NCBI GenBank assembly: GCA_901457705.2
Contig: LR590083.2
Coordinates: 2,232,597 to 2,296,596, forward strand
Reading direction: 5' to 3'
DNA from: Beijerinckiaceae bacterium RH AL1
GTDB taxonomy: Bacteria > Pseudomonadota > Alphaproteobacteria > Rhizobiales > Beijerinckiaceae
DNA: 64,000 nt
Position numbers and translations under genes: made by a program. This document shows positions 48,468 through 56,800 of this stretch, piece by piece. The notes below the pieces were generated by a model. That model made no database searches and had not been told where the DNA came from. It saw nothing but the letters and a program-made list of their open reading frames with translations. The number at the start of each line of letters is the position of its first letter. Within the stretch, counting starts at the first letter, position 1.

Positions 48468-48496
48468 TTTATAGGTGGGAATTTTACCCACGTCAA
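48468..48496 (-). promoter_or_regulatory. Strong sigma-70-like promoter of the small membrane protein gene
   Basis: On the minus strand TTGACG (48496-48491) and TATAAA (48473-48468) are spaced by exactly 17 bases. The spacer contains a GTGGG/CCCAC inverted repeat, so a protein bound there would block the promoter. It may drive the whole small protein, cytochrome c and hydratase set. Confidence 0.65.
48475..48491. promoter_or_regulatory. Inverted repeat operator, copy 1
   Basis: GTGGG and CCCAC are separated by seven AT-only bases, 17 bp in all. It fills the spacer between the -35 and -10 of the minus-strand promoter. A second site of the same half-sites and length starts 29 bases further on, almost three helical turns apart. 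Confidence 0.6.
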
Positions 48497-48503
48497 TGTC
48501 ATT

Positions 48504-48520
48504 GTGGGATTGATTCCCAC
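48504..48520. promoter_or_regulatory. Inverted repeat operator, copy 2
   Basis: GTGGGA and TCCCAC are separated by five bases, again 17 bp in all. It lies 28 bases before the DUF6502 gene and upstream of the minus-strand promoter, so one regulator could control both divergent units. Confidence 0.6.
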
Positions 48521-48548
48521 GTTCACGTGACTTACCTGCACTAGTACG

Positions 48549-49409
48549 ATGACTGAGCCCAACCCCACCGCGCCGGATGCCGCGCGCCTGCAAATGCCGC
48601 TTGCGCGGCTGCTGCGGCCGCTCGTCCGGCTGTTCGTGCGGTGCGGGATCACGTTTCCCGCGCTGTGCAATCTCCTGCGCGAGCTCTACGTTAACGTCGC
48701 CGAGTACGACTTTGCCCTGCCCGGCAAGCCGCAGACGGACAGCCGCGTCAGCCTGCTCACCGGCATCCACCGCAAGGAGGTCGCGCGACTGCGCGGCGCC
48801 GGTGCCCCGGTCAGCGTCGTGCCGGCGTCAATCTCGCGCACGAGCCGCATCATGGCGCGCTGGCTCTCGGCGCCAGAGTTCTGCGATTCCGACGCGCAGC
48901 CCCTGCGCCTCGCCCGCATCGGCGAGGGCGGCAAGGGCAAGGCGCCCTCCTTCGAGACGCTCGTCGAGTCGGTGACCCGCGATGTGCGCCCGCGTGCCGT
49001 GCTCGACGAGTGGCTCGACCGCGGGCTAGTGGTCGTCGACGCCGAGGACCGCGTGGTGCTCACCGAGGCCGCCTTCGTGCCGTCGGGCGGCAGCGACCAG
49101 CAGCTTTACTATTTCGGACGTAATCTGCACGACCATGTCGCCGCGGCCGTCGCCAATGTGCTAGGCGAGCAGCCGCGTTTCATGGAAAGAGCCGTGCATT
49201 ACGACGGTCTGTCGCAACAGGTGGCGTTGAAGCTCGAGGCGAGCTCGCGCGAGCTCGCGATGGACGCGCTGAAGTCCGCCAATCGCGAGGCGAACCTCGC
49301 CTGCGAGAAAGACGAAGGCGGGAATTGGCGCTGGAACTTCGGCGTCTATGTATACCGCGAGGAAATGCCGCCGGAATCGGCCGACGCGGCGGAGGAGAAG
49401 AAGCCTTGA
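48549..49409 (+). CDS. DUF6502 family protein
   Basis: A 286-residue soluble protein. The start LARLLRPLVRLFVRCGITFPALCNLLRELYVNVAEYDF is a helical region followed by TDSRVSLLTGIHRKEVARLRG, which looks like a winged-helix DNA-binding part (quoted in pieces). I assign it to DUF6502 by this pattern. Function is unknown. It lies downstream of the twin inverted repeats and its stop overlaps the next gene, a DUF5666 protein, an arrangement that I believe recurs in proteobacteria. A role as regulator of the divergent genes is possible but not shown. Confidence 0.78.
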   Translation: MTEPNPTAPDAARLQMPLARLLRPLVRLFVRCGITFPALCNLLRELYVNVAEYDFALPGKPQTDSRVSLLTGIHRKEVARLRGAGAPVSVVPASISRTSRIMARWLSAPEFCDSDAQPLRLARIGEGGKGKAPSFETLVESVTRDVRPRAVLDEWLDRGLVVVDAEDRVVLTEAAFVPSGGSDQQLYYFGRNLHDHVAAAVANVLGEQPRFMERAVHYDGLSQQVALKLEASSRELAMDALKSANREANLACEKDEGGNWRWNFGVYVYREEMPPESADAAEEKKP

Positions 49410-50884
49410 GCGAGCCGGCCGATCCGACCCGCAGGCGCCTCCTCGGACTACTGCTATCCACCGGGCTCGCGGGCCTCTTTTCATCGCCCGGCATCGGCCC
49501 GGGTCTCGGCGCGCCGCGCGACCAGGGGATTGGCGGCACAGGCGTCGCCCCGCCGATCGACGAGACCGACCGCGGCATCGGCGGCACCGGCGTCATCGGC
49601 ACGATCAAGAAGTTCGGCTCGATCTACGTCAACGACCTGCGCATCGCCTACCCTGAGGATGCCGAAGTGACGATCGACGGGCGCCGCGCGTCGGTGTCCG
49701 ACCTCAAGCTCGGCCAGGTCGTGCGCACCGAGACGACCGGCAAGGACGACGCGCTGACGACGAAGCGCATCGCCGTCACCCACGAGGTCGTCGGTCCCGT
49801 CGAGTCGCGGGGGCCGAACCAGCTCATGGTCCTTGGCCAAACCGTTTCGACCGAGGAGATTCCGCCGCGGAGCTACGCGATCGGCGACACGGTGGCGGTC
49901 AGCGGCCTGCGCCGCAACGACGGCACCATCGTCGCGAGCTTGATCGAGCCGAAGCCCGGCGCCGCGCCGCACGTCTCCGGACCCGTCGAGCGCCTGAAGG
50001 GCGGCGGCGGCTTGCGCATCGGCGCGCTGGCGGTCGACCGCGTCAACCCGAGCCTGATCGGCAAGCGCGCGACGCTCGAGGGCCGCATCAGCGGCGGCCG
50101 CTTCGTCGTCACCAAGGGCATCAGCGACGCCTCGCCGTTCCCGAAGAGCGTGCGCCGCCTGTCGATCGAGTCGTACGTCGAGCGGCGCGACGGCGCGCTG
50201 GCGCTCGGCTCCGGCTTCGCCGTCACGGGCGGCGGCGGCCTCGATATCGCGGCCGGCCGCTCGGTGCGCGCCGTCATCGCGACGACGGTCGACAGCAATG
50301 GACGCTTCGCGGTCGAGAGCCTGCGGGCCGGCGGCCGCACCTACAACGTGCCGGGCGGCGGCTTCGGGCGCGGGCCGGGCGGTCGCGGCCCCGGCGGCGG
50401 GGGCCGTGGTCCTGGTGGACGCGGGCCTGGCGGCGGCGGGCGCGGACCCGGCGGTCGCGGCTTCGGCGGACATGGCGCGGGCGGACATGGCGCGGGCGGA
50501 CATGGCGCTGGCGGACATGGCGCCGGCGGGCATGGCGCCGGCGGGCATGGCGGTCGCGGCGGCGGGCACGGTGCCGGCGAGCACGGCGGCCGCGGGTCGG
50601 GTGGCCGCAGCGGTGGTCACGGTGGTGTTGGTCACGGCGGCGGCCGTATGGGTGGTCCCGGCGGCGGCGCGCACGGCTTCGGCGGCGGAGGCCCGCGCGG
50701 GTTCGGTGGCGGCCGCGGATTTGGCGGCCCTGGCGGTCCACGCGGCTTCGGCGGTCCCGGCGGGTTCCGCGGGCCGGCCGCCTTCCACGGCGGCGGTCGC
50801 GGGTTTGGTGGCGGCGGCTTCCGCGGCGGCGGTGGTTTCAGGGGCGGTGGCGGCTTCAGGGGCGGTGGCGGCTTCCGCCGCTAG
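49406..50884 (+). CDS. DUF5666 domain protein with long Gly/His-rich tail
   Basis: A 492-residue protein. The N-terminus has RRRLLGLLLSTGLAGLFSS, a twin-arginine-like or ordinary export signal, then GIGGTGV repeats. Residues about 60-310 form DUF5666-type beta domains (VIGTIKKFGSIYVNDLRIAY and repeats). From about residue 312 to the end it is almost pure Gly with Arg, His, Phe and Pro, including GGHGA tandem repeats and FRGGGG repeats. It starts at a TTG overlapping the DUF6502 stop (TTGA). The tail may bind metal or be disordered. Role unknown. Confidence 0.78.
   Translation: MSEPADPTRRRLLGLLLSTGLAGLFSSPGIGPGLGAPRDQGIGGTGVAPPIDETDRGIGGTGVIGTIKKFGSIYVNDLRIAYPEDAEVTIDGRRASVSDLKLGQVVRTETTGKDDALTTKRIAVTHEVVGPVESRGPNQLMVLGQTVSTEEIPPRSYAIGDTVAVSGLRRNDGTIVASLIEPKPGAAPHVSGPVERLKGGGGLRIGALAVDRVNPSLIGKRATLEGRISGGRFVVTKGISDASPFPKSVRRLSIESYVERRDGALALGSGFAVTGGGGLDIAAGRSVRAVIATTVDSNGRFAVESLRAGGRTYNVPGGGFGRGPGGRGPGGGGRGPGGRGPGGGGRGPGGRGFGGHGAGGHGAGGHGAGGHGAGGHGAGGHGGRGGGHGAGEHGGRGSGGRSGGHGGVGHGGGRMGGPGGGAHGFGGGGPRGFGGGRGFGGPGGPRGFGGPGGFRGPAAFHGGGRGFGGGGFRGGGGFRGGGGFRGGGGFRR
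50465..50554 (+). repeat. Six 15-bp tandem repeats in the Gly-rich tail
   Basis: Units based on GGCGGACATGGCGCG begin every 15 bases at 50465, 50480, 50495, 50510, 50525 and 50540, encoding GGHGA. The last two units have GGG for GGA, the last ends in GGT. Slippage could change the copy number. Confidence 0.75.
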
Positions 50885-50895
50885 CCCTCCCTAGC

Positions 50896-50920
50896 CTTGC
50901 AGCGGTTCCGGGCGGCCCAT
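50896..50920 (+). promoter_or_regulatory. Possible heat-shock (RpoH) promoter of hslV
   Basis: CTTG (50896-50899) and CCCAT (50916-50920) are spaced by 16 bases, which fits the heat-shock sigma pattern CTTG-N16/17-CCCAT. Transcription would begin near 50927, after an upstream ATG (50923), which supports the ATG at 50956 as the real hslV start. Confidence 0.4.
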
Positions 50921-50955
50921 AGATGGGGCTGACCCGCACCGCTCCCGAGTTCTCG

Positions 50956-51525
50956 ATGCAAGACACCCACGCGCCGATGCCGAGCTGGCACGGCACCACG
51001 ATCGTCATGGTCCGAAAGGGCGGCCACACGGTGATCGGGGGCGACGGCCAAGTGTCGATCGGACAGACCATCATCAAGGGCAATGCGCGCAAGGTGCGCC
51101 GCCTCGCCAAGGGCGACGTCATCGGCGGCTTCGCCGGCGCCACCGCCGATGCCTTCACGCTGTTCGAGCGACTCGAAGGCAAGCTCGACCAGTATCCGGG
51201 CCAGCTGATGCGCGCCTGCGTCGAGCTCGCCAAGGACTGGCGCACCGATCGCTTCCTGCGTCGGCTGGAGGCCATGATGCTGGTCGCCGACAAGGACGTC
51301 GGGCTCGTGCTGACGGGCAACGGCGACGTGCTCGAGCCCGAGCGAACCGACGACGGCAGCGTCATCGCCATCGGCTCCGGCGGCAACTACGCTCTGGCCG
51401 CCGGTCGTGCGCTCCTGCCCTATGAGAGCGACCCAGAGGCGATCGTCCGCAAGTCGCTGCAGATCGCCGCCGATATCTGCGTCTACACGAACGGCAACGT
51501 CGTCATCGAGAAGGTCGGCGGATGA
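50956..51525 (+). CDS. hslV: ATP-dependent protease subunit HslV
   Basis: A 189-residue proteasome-like peptidase. [24 protein letters not shown] shows the short propeptide and the catalytic Thr that becomes the N-terminus. It forms the double hexamer ring capped by the HslU ATPase. The ATG at 50956 ([15 protein letters not shown]) matches usual propeptide length better than 50923. Its stop overlaps the following membrane protein gene by 4 bases, so that gene separates hslV from hslU, which are normally neighbours. Confidence 0.95.
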   Translation: MQDTHAPMPSWHGTTIVMVRKGGHTVIGGDGQVSIGQTIIKGNARKVRRLAKGDVIGGFAGATADAFTLFERLEGKLDQYPGQLMRACVELAKDWRTDRFLRRLEAMMLVADKDVGLVLTGNGDVLEPERTDDGSVIAIGSGGNYALAAGRALLPYESDPEAIVRKSLQIAADICVYTNGNVVIEKVGG

Positions 51526-52619
51526 TCTCCGCGCGCACGCTCGAGCAGGCTGTCGCCGAGGCGGTGGTCACACGCGCGCAAGTGGAGCGCCTGCGCGAGA
51601 TCGAGGCCACGCTGGCGCCTGCAGTGGCGCGCGCGGACGAGCGCGAGCCGCAGGACGAGGAAAGCCTGCGCTTCGTCACGGGCTTCGCCGACATCTTCGT
51701 CACCATCGGCCTGCTGCTTTTCATGGGCGCGCTGGCGTTTCTGATGGACTCGGGCACCGGCTCGACCCTGATGTTCGCGGGCCTCGCGGCCTGCGCGTGG
51801 GTGCTGGCGGAGTTCTTCACCTTCAAGCGCCGCATGGCGCTGCCCAGCATCGTCCTGCTGGTCGTCTTCGTCGGCGCGGTGCTGATGCTCAGCCTCCAGG
51901 TCTTCGGCTCGCTGATTCCGGCCCCGCACGAGCTCCCGGACCGCTACTGGTTCATCCCGACGACGAATCCTGGCGCGCTCGCCGCGGCGGCCGTCGTCAC
52001 CGTCGCGCTGGCGAGCTTGCACTACGTGCGCTTCTGCGTGCCGATCACCATCGCCGCCGGCGCCTTCGCGCTCTGCCTGCTTGCCGTGGCGCTCGTCGCC
52101 GTCGTCGATCCGGCGATGAACGAGACGACCTTCAACCTCACCCTGCTTCTGCTTGGCATCGCCGTGTTCGCGCTCGCCATGCGCTTCGACATGTCGGATC
52201 CCGCCCGCGCGACGCGGCGCACCGACATCGCGTTCTGGCTGCACCTCCTCGCCGCACCGCTGATCGTGCATCCGCTCATCCGCGGCCTGCTGCACGGCCT
52301 CGACGGGCGCATGACCACCGGCGCGGCGCTCGGCATCCTGTGGGTGTTCCTGCTGCTCGGCGTCGTCGCCGTCATCATCGACCGTCGCGCGATCCTCGTC
52401 TCCGGCCTCGTCTACGCCGGCGTCGCCTTCGGCGCGGTCATCAGATCGCTCGGGTTCACGGGATCGAGCTTCGTCCTGCCGGTGGTGCTACTGTCGCTCG
52501 GCGCCTTCATCCTCGTGCTCTCCGCCGGATGGCAGCCGCTGCGCCGCGCCCTCCTCCGCCGGCTGCCGACCCGGATGTCGCGCCGGCTCCCGCATCCCCT
52601 GGTACAGACGCAGACATGA
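51522..52619 (+). CDS. Multi-pass membrane protein between hslV and hslU
   Basis: A 365-residue protein. Residues 1-50 are a soluble helical stretch ([24 protein letters not shown]) and the rest contains about ten membrane segments with very short loops. This layout is DUF2157-like, but the match is only general. It overlaps hslV by 4 bases at its start and hslU by 4 at its end, so it is translated with the protease. No function can be named. Confidence 0.75.
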   Translation: MISARTLEQAVAEAVVTRAQVERLREIEATLAPAVARADEREPQDEESLRFVTGFADIFVTIGLLLFMGALAFLMDSGTGSTLMFAGLAACAWVLAEFFTFKRRMALPSIVLLVVFVGAVLMLSLQVFGSLIPAPHELPDRYWFIPTTNPGALAAAAVVTVALASLHYVRFCVPITIAAGAFALCLLAVALVAVVDPAMNETTFNLTLLLLGIAVFALAMRFDMSDPARATRRTDIAFWLHLLAAPLIVHPLIRGLLHGLDGRMTTGAALGILWVFLLLGVVAVIIDRRAILVSGLVYAGVAFGAVIRSLGFTGSSFVLPVVLLSLGAFILVLSAGWQPLRRALLRRLPTRMSRRLPHPLVQTQT

Positions 52620-53917
52620 CCGACTTCTCCCCCCGCGAGATCGTCTCCGAGCTCGATCGCTTCATCGTCGGCCAGAACGACGCCAAGCGCGCCGTGGCGA
52701 TCGCGCTGCGCAACCGCTGGCGCCGCCTCAAGCTCGAAGGCGCGATGCGCGACGAGGTCCTGCCGAAGAACATCCTGATGATCGGCCCGACCGGATGCGG
52801 CAAGACCGAGATCTCGCGCCGCCTCGCCAAGCTCGCCAACGCGCCCTTCCTGAAGGTCGAGGCCACCAAGTTCACCGAGGTCGGCTACGTCGGCCGCGAC
52901 GTCGAGCAGATCGTGCGCGATCTCGTCGAGACGGCGATCACGATGGTGAAGGAGGGCAAGCGCAAGAGCCTGCGGGCGCGCGCCGAGCTTGCGGCGGAGG
53001 AGCGCCTGCTGAACGCGCTCGTCGGCGCGCATGCCTCGCCCGCGACGCGCGATGCCTTCCGCAAGAAGCTGCGGGCCGGCGAGCTCGAGGACAAGGAAGT
53101 CGAGATCGAGATCGTGCAGCAGGGCGGCGGCATGCCGATGTTCGAGCTGCCGAACATGCCCGGCGCCTCGATTTCGGCGATCAACCTCGGCGAGATGTTC
53201 GGCAGGGGCAAGCAGACGAAGCCGCGAAAGCTGCTCGTGCGCGACGCTTACGCGCCGCTGCAGGCCGAGGAGAGCGACAAGCTGATGGACCAGGACGAGA
53301 TCGTCCGCCTGGCGATCAACGAGGTCGAGAACAACGGCATCGTGTTCCTCGACGAGATCGACAAGATCTGCGCCCGCGAGCATCGCGGCGGCGCCGACGT
53401 ATCCCGCGAGGGGGTGCAGCGCGACCTGCTGCCGCTGATCGAGGGCACGACGGTGACGACGAAGCACGGCGCGGTGAAGACCGACCACATCCTGTTCATC
53501 GCATCGGGCGCCTTCCACGTCTCGAAGCCGTCGGACCTCTTGCCGGAGCTGCAGGGTCGCCTGCCCATCCGCGTCGAGCTGGCACCGCTCGACGAGGACG
53601 ACTTCCGCCGCATCCTCACCGAGACCGAGGCGTCGCTCCTGAAGCAGTACGAGGCGCTGATGGCGACGGAAGGCGTGAGCCTGTCCTTCACGCCGGACGC
53701 CGTCGGCGCGCTGGCACGCATCGCCGTGCAGGTGAACTCGACGGTCGAGAACATCGGGGCGCGACGGCTGCAGACGGTGATGGAGCGGGTTCTCGACGAG
53801 GTAAGCTTCACCGCGTCCGACCGCTCCGGCGAGTCGATTTCGATCGATGCGGCCTTCGTCGAGAAGAACATCGGCGACCTCGCGAAAAACGCCGACCTGA
53901 GCCGGTTCATTCTGTAA
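52616..53917 (+). CDS. hslU: ATP-dependent protease ATPase subunit HslU
   Basis: A 433-residue AAA+ unfoldase. Walker [10 protein letters not shown] lies near residues 59-67, Walker B is VFLDEIDKI, and the I-domain is inserted between them. The C-terminus ends DLSRFIL, the form that docks into HslV. It unfolds substrates for HslV in heat-shock protein turnover. The start overlaps the upstream membrane protein gene. Confidence 0.96.
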   Translation: MTDFSPREIVSELDRFIVGQNDAKRAVAIALRNRWRRLKLEGAMRDEVLPKNILMIGPTGCGKTEISRRLAKLANAPFLKVEATKFTEVGYVGRDVEQIVRDLVETAITMVKEGKRKSLRARAELAAEERLLNALVGAHASPATRDAFRKKLRAGELEDKEVEIEIVQQGGGMPMFELPNMPGASISAINLGEMFGRGKQTKPRKLLVRDAYAPLQAEESDKLMDQDEIVRLAINEVENNGIVFLDEIDKICAREHRGGADVSREGVQRDLLPLIEGTTVTTKHGAVKTDHILFIASGAFHVSKPSDLLPELQGRLPIRVELAPLDEDDFRRILTETEASLLKQYEALMATEGVSLSFTPDAVGALARIAVQVNSTVENIGARRLQTVMERVLDEVSFTASDRSGESISIDAAFVEKNIGDLAKNADLSRFIL

Positions 53918-54035
53918 GACCTCGCCCGGTCTCATCCCCTCATCCGACAGAAGGCATCACCGGGGCTTGCCGCGGTTTCGCCACCCGCCCACATTGAGCG
54001 GGCGACGGCCGTTCCGGCCGACAGGAGCAGCAGAC

Positions 54036-54326
54036 ATGCCCCAACCCGGCGCCCGCATCTTCGACGACTTCTCGCGCCTCGTGACCGATGCCACCGGCCT
54101 GGCGCAGGGCGTCCGCCGCGAGATCGAGACGCTCGTCCGCGGCCAGGTCGAGCGGCTGCTCGCGGCGATGGACGTCGTCTCGCGCGACGAGTTCGAGGCG
54201 GTGAAGCGCATGGCGGCATTGGCGCGCGACGAGAACGAGCGGCTCGAGCGCCGCATCCTCGCGCTCGAGGGCAAGGCCGGAAACGCCGCGGAGCCGCCGG
54301 TATCGGCCGGCGACCCGCAGATCTGA
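54036..54326 (+). CDS. ubiK: Ubiquinone biosynthesis accessory factor UbiK family
   Basis: A 96-residue protein: a helix starting ARIFDDFSRLVTDATGLAQGVRREIE, then a coiled coil (EAVKRMAALARDENERLERRILALEG). This is the BMFP/UbiK pattern, which forms trimers, binds membranes and assists the aerobic Ubi complex. The ATG at 54036 follows GACAGGAG; a longer upstream frame is discarded. It stands alone, 118 bases after hslU. Confidence 0.85.
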   Translation: MPQPGARIFDDFSRLVTDATGLAQGVRREIETLVRGQVERLLAAMDVVSRDEFEAVKRMAALARDENERLERRILALEGKAGNAAEPPVSAGDPQI

Positions 54327-54332
54327 CGGCGC

Positions 54333-54788
54333 CTAGGCCGTCCGCTTCCAGCCGCCCGATTCGCCCTGCTGCCAGTATTCGAGCGCGTGCCCGTCTCGCT
54401 TGAGGCGGGACCATTGGCTGCGCGCCGCTTCGAGCTCGGCCTCGTTGGTGCCGTCGAACATCAGGATCACGCGCTTGTAGGCGTCGGTCTCGGCGTCGAG
54501 CGCAACCTCGGCGCCCTCGACGAAGACGCGCATGTCGGCCCCGTTGGGATTGCCGCCGTCGGTCGTCAGCAGGATCGGCTGCGCTGCGGGGTTGGCGTCG
54601 CGGGCCGTGGCGTGCGGCAAGAAACTCGTCTTGTCGAAGGTCCAGAGCAGGTCGTCGAGCGCCTTCAGGCGCAGGTCGTCGACCGTCTGGATCGCCACGC
54701 GCCAGCCGCGCTCCATCGCCTTGCCGAGGATTGCCGGCAGGGCGCGGGCGAGCGGCTGGCTCTGCAGGTGGTAGAACCAGACGTCCGT
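54333..54788 (-). CDS. holC: DNA polymerase III chi subunit, without canonical start
   Basis: A HolC-type protein that links SSB to the clamp loader. The frame from the ATG at 54716 (127 aa) begins in the middle of the family N-terminus. Family-like residues DVWFYHLQSQPLARALPAIL continue upstream, but no ATG, GTG or TTG lies in frame there. The best candidate is ACG at 54788, five bases after a strong AGGAGG, giving 151 residues, the normal length. Either HolC uses a rare start or one base differs from ATG. It is 10 bases past the pepA stop, and pepA-holC is a common pair. Confidence 0.82.
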   Translation of the reverse strand, partial: TDVWFYHLQSQPLARALPAILGKAMERGWRVAIQTVDDLRLKALDDLLWTFDKTSFLPHATARDANPAAQPILLTTDGGNPNGADMRVFVEGAEVALDAETDAYKRVILMFDGTNEAELEAARSQWSRLKRDGHALEYWQQGESGGWKRTA

Positions 54789-54798
54789 GGCGACCTCC

Positions 54799-56394
54799 TC
54801 AGCGCTGCTCGTAGTTGTCGGCGACGAGCCGATCGAGCAGCCGCACGCCCCAGCCCGAGCCCCAGCTCTGGTTGATGTCGTTGGACGGCGAGGCCATGCC
54901 CATGCCGGCGATGTCGAGATGCGCCCAAGGCGTGTCGTTGACGAAGCGGCCGATGAAGTGCGCTGCCGTGATCGAGCCGGCGTGGCGGCCGCCCGAGTTC
55001 TTCACGTCGGCGAACTTCGAATCGATGATCTTGTCGTAGGCCGGCCCGAGCGGCATGCGCCAGACCTTCTCGCCCGTCGCCTTGCCGGCGGCGTCGATCT
55101 TCTCGGCGAGATCGTCGTCGTTCGAGAACAGGCCGGCGTGCTCCTGCCCGAGCGCGACGAGGATCGCGCCGGTCAGTGTCGCCAGGTCGATCATGAACTT
55201 CGGCTTGTACTTGTCCTGGACGTACCAGCACACGTCGGCCAGCACGAGGCGCCCCTCGGCATCGGTGTTGATGATCTCGATCGTCTGGCCCGACATCGAG
55301 GTGACGATGTCGCCCGGCCGCTGCGCGTTGGCGCCCGGCATGTTCTCGACGATGCCGATCGCGCCGATCGCGTCGACCTTCGCCTTGCGGCCGGCCAGCG
55401 CCTGCATCAGCCCGACGACGCAGGCGGCGCCTGCCATGTCGCCCTTCATGTCCTCCATGCCCGACGACGGCTTGATCGAGATGCCGCCCGTGTCGAACGT
55501 GACGCCCTTGCCGATGAAGGCGACCGGCTTCTCCGCCGCCTGGCCAGCCTTTGAGGCGCCGTTCCAGCGCATGACGACGATGCGGCCTGGTCGCGCCGAG
55601 CCCTGGCTGACGCCGAGGATCGCGCCCATGCCGAACTTCTCCATCGCCGGCACGTCAAGAACCTCGACCTCGAGGCCGACCAATTCGAGCTGCTTGACGC
55701 GCTCGGCGAAGCTCTCCGGATAGAGGACGTTCGGCGGCTCGTTGACGAGCGTGCGCGCGGTGATGACGCCGTCCGCGATGGCCGCGCGTGCCGTGGCGGC
55801 GGCTTGGGCGGCGGCAACATCCGCGACGGCGATCGTCACCCGCGTCGCGCCGTCGTCCTCGCTCTCGTCCTTCTTCTTTTTCGTCTTGTAGGCATCGAAG
55901 CGGTAGTCGCGCAGGCGCAGGCCGAGGGCGAAGTCGGCGGCCGCATCGGCCGGCGACTCGTTGGTCTCGCGCGGGATGTCGAAGACGACCAGCGCCCGCG
56001 CGCCGCGGCCGATCTTGCCCGCTACAACGCCGCCGAGATTGGTCGGGCTGAACGGCTTGCCCTTGTCCTCGCGAGCCTTGTGCTCTCCGTTGCCGTCGGC
56101 GGCTTCGGGCTTCTCGGAGCCGACGCCGATCACGATGAGCCGATCGGTCGAGAGGCCGGCGGGTGCGACGATATCGAGCGCCGATCCGAGCTTGCCCTTG
56201 AACTTCGCCGCCGCGGCGGCCCGCGCGATCAGCGCCTCGCCTTCGGCGCCGACGGCGCTCTTCGTCGCCTCGCCGAGCTTCAGTCCCGGTGCCGCGAAGA
56301 CCACCAGAGTCGCCGGTCCATCGCCGCCCCCGGCCGGGACGCCCTGCGGAGAGCCCGCGATGGCGGCAAAGTCAATTCTGATGGAGTCGGCCAT
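54799..56394 (-). CDS. pepA: Leucyl aminopeptidase (M17)
   Basis: A 531-residue cytosolic M17 aminopeptidase. The family signature [12 protein letters not shown] lies in the C-terminal catalytic domain together with [11 protein letters not shown]-type residues ([12 protein letters not shown]), which carry the two-metal site and catalytic Lys. The N-terminal half is slightly long, with a Lys/Asp/Glu-rich insertion ([13 protein letters not shown]). It trims N-terminal residues from peptides and in E. coli also binds DNA. The ATG at 56394 ([11 protein letters not shown]) is chosen over upstream in-frame starts of unrelated composition. It is divergent from lptG. Confidence 0.95.
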   Translation of the reverse strand: MADSIRIDFAAIAGSPQGVPAGGGDGPATLVVFAAPGLKLGEATKSAVGAEGEALIARAAAAAKFKGKLGSALDIVAPAGLSTDRLIVIGVGSEKPEAADGNGEHKAREDKGKPFSPTNLGGVVAGKIGRGARALVVFDIPRETNESPADAAADFALGLRLRDYRFDAYKTKKKKDESEDDGATRVTIAVADVAAAQAAATARAAIADGVITARTLVNEPPNVLYPESFAERVKQLELVGLEVEVLDVPAMEKFGMGAILGVSQGSARPGRIVVMRWNGASKAGQAAEKPVAFIGKGVTFDTGGISIKPSSGMEDMKGDMAGAACVVGLMQALAGRKAKVDAIGAIGIVENMPGANAQRPGDIVTSMSGQTIEIINTDAEGRLVLADVCWYVQDKYKPKFMIDLATLTGAILVALGQEHAGLFSNDDDLAEKIDAAGKATGEKVWRMPLGPAYDKIIDSKFADVKNSGGRHAGSITAAHFIGRFVNDTPWAHLDIAGMGMASPSNDINQSWGSGWGVRLLDRLVADNYEQR

Positions 56395-56800
56395 GGCTTC
56401 GTTCTGCTCCTGGGACACCGCGTCGCGCGCGGCGCATACATTGCTCAACCTGGCGGCATCTTGTTGATCGCGGCCCCCCGAGGCAAGCACCCCGTCCGCC
56501 CCTTGAGAGCCGGCCGCTTCCCCGCCCTGTGTTGCCCCCAAACACTAGGCCACTTGTGCCCTGCGGGACTAAGCGTTCGGAGTGCCGCGCGGTTGCCTGC
56601 CGCGTGAAGCCGGGTACCATCAAAAGAATGCCTTGCCGCCGATCGCCCAACCATATGCCGAGCACGGTCCGGCCGACCTTGCCGGCGGGGGCTCAGCGCG
56701 TCTTGGACGGACCGAAGTCCTCGCCTTTCCAGCGACTTCACGTTCGCGTCAGGCCACATCTTCGCCCGCTTCAGCCTCCGCTTTCGCGATAAGCAGCAGC
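56395..56800. other. Gap between pepA and lptG; lptF missing from its usual place
   Basis: About 400 bases without a believable gene. In relatives lptF lies here between pepA and lptG; the gap is too short for it and I see no recognisable remnant. It must hold promoters for pepA and for the lptG operon, but no convincing -35/-10 pair stands out. Confidence 0.5.

Noticed and set aside
48279-48770. Minus-strand frame running across the divergent promoter region
   Set aside because: It would cover the -35/-10 pair and both operators and overlaps the DUF6502 start; the 73-residue frame fits the promoter instead.
50465-50554. CRISPR-like array of short repeats
   Set aside because: The 15-bp units are in-frame tandem repeats encoding GGHGA without spacers.
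51483-52295. Antisense open frame over the membrane protein between hslV and hslU
   Set aside because: His/Glu/Arg-rich shadow of hydrophobic codons; overlaps on both sides fit the plus-strand gene.
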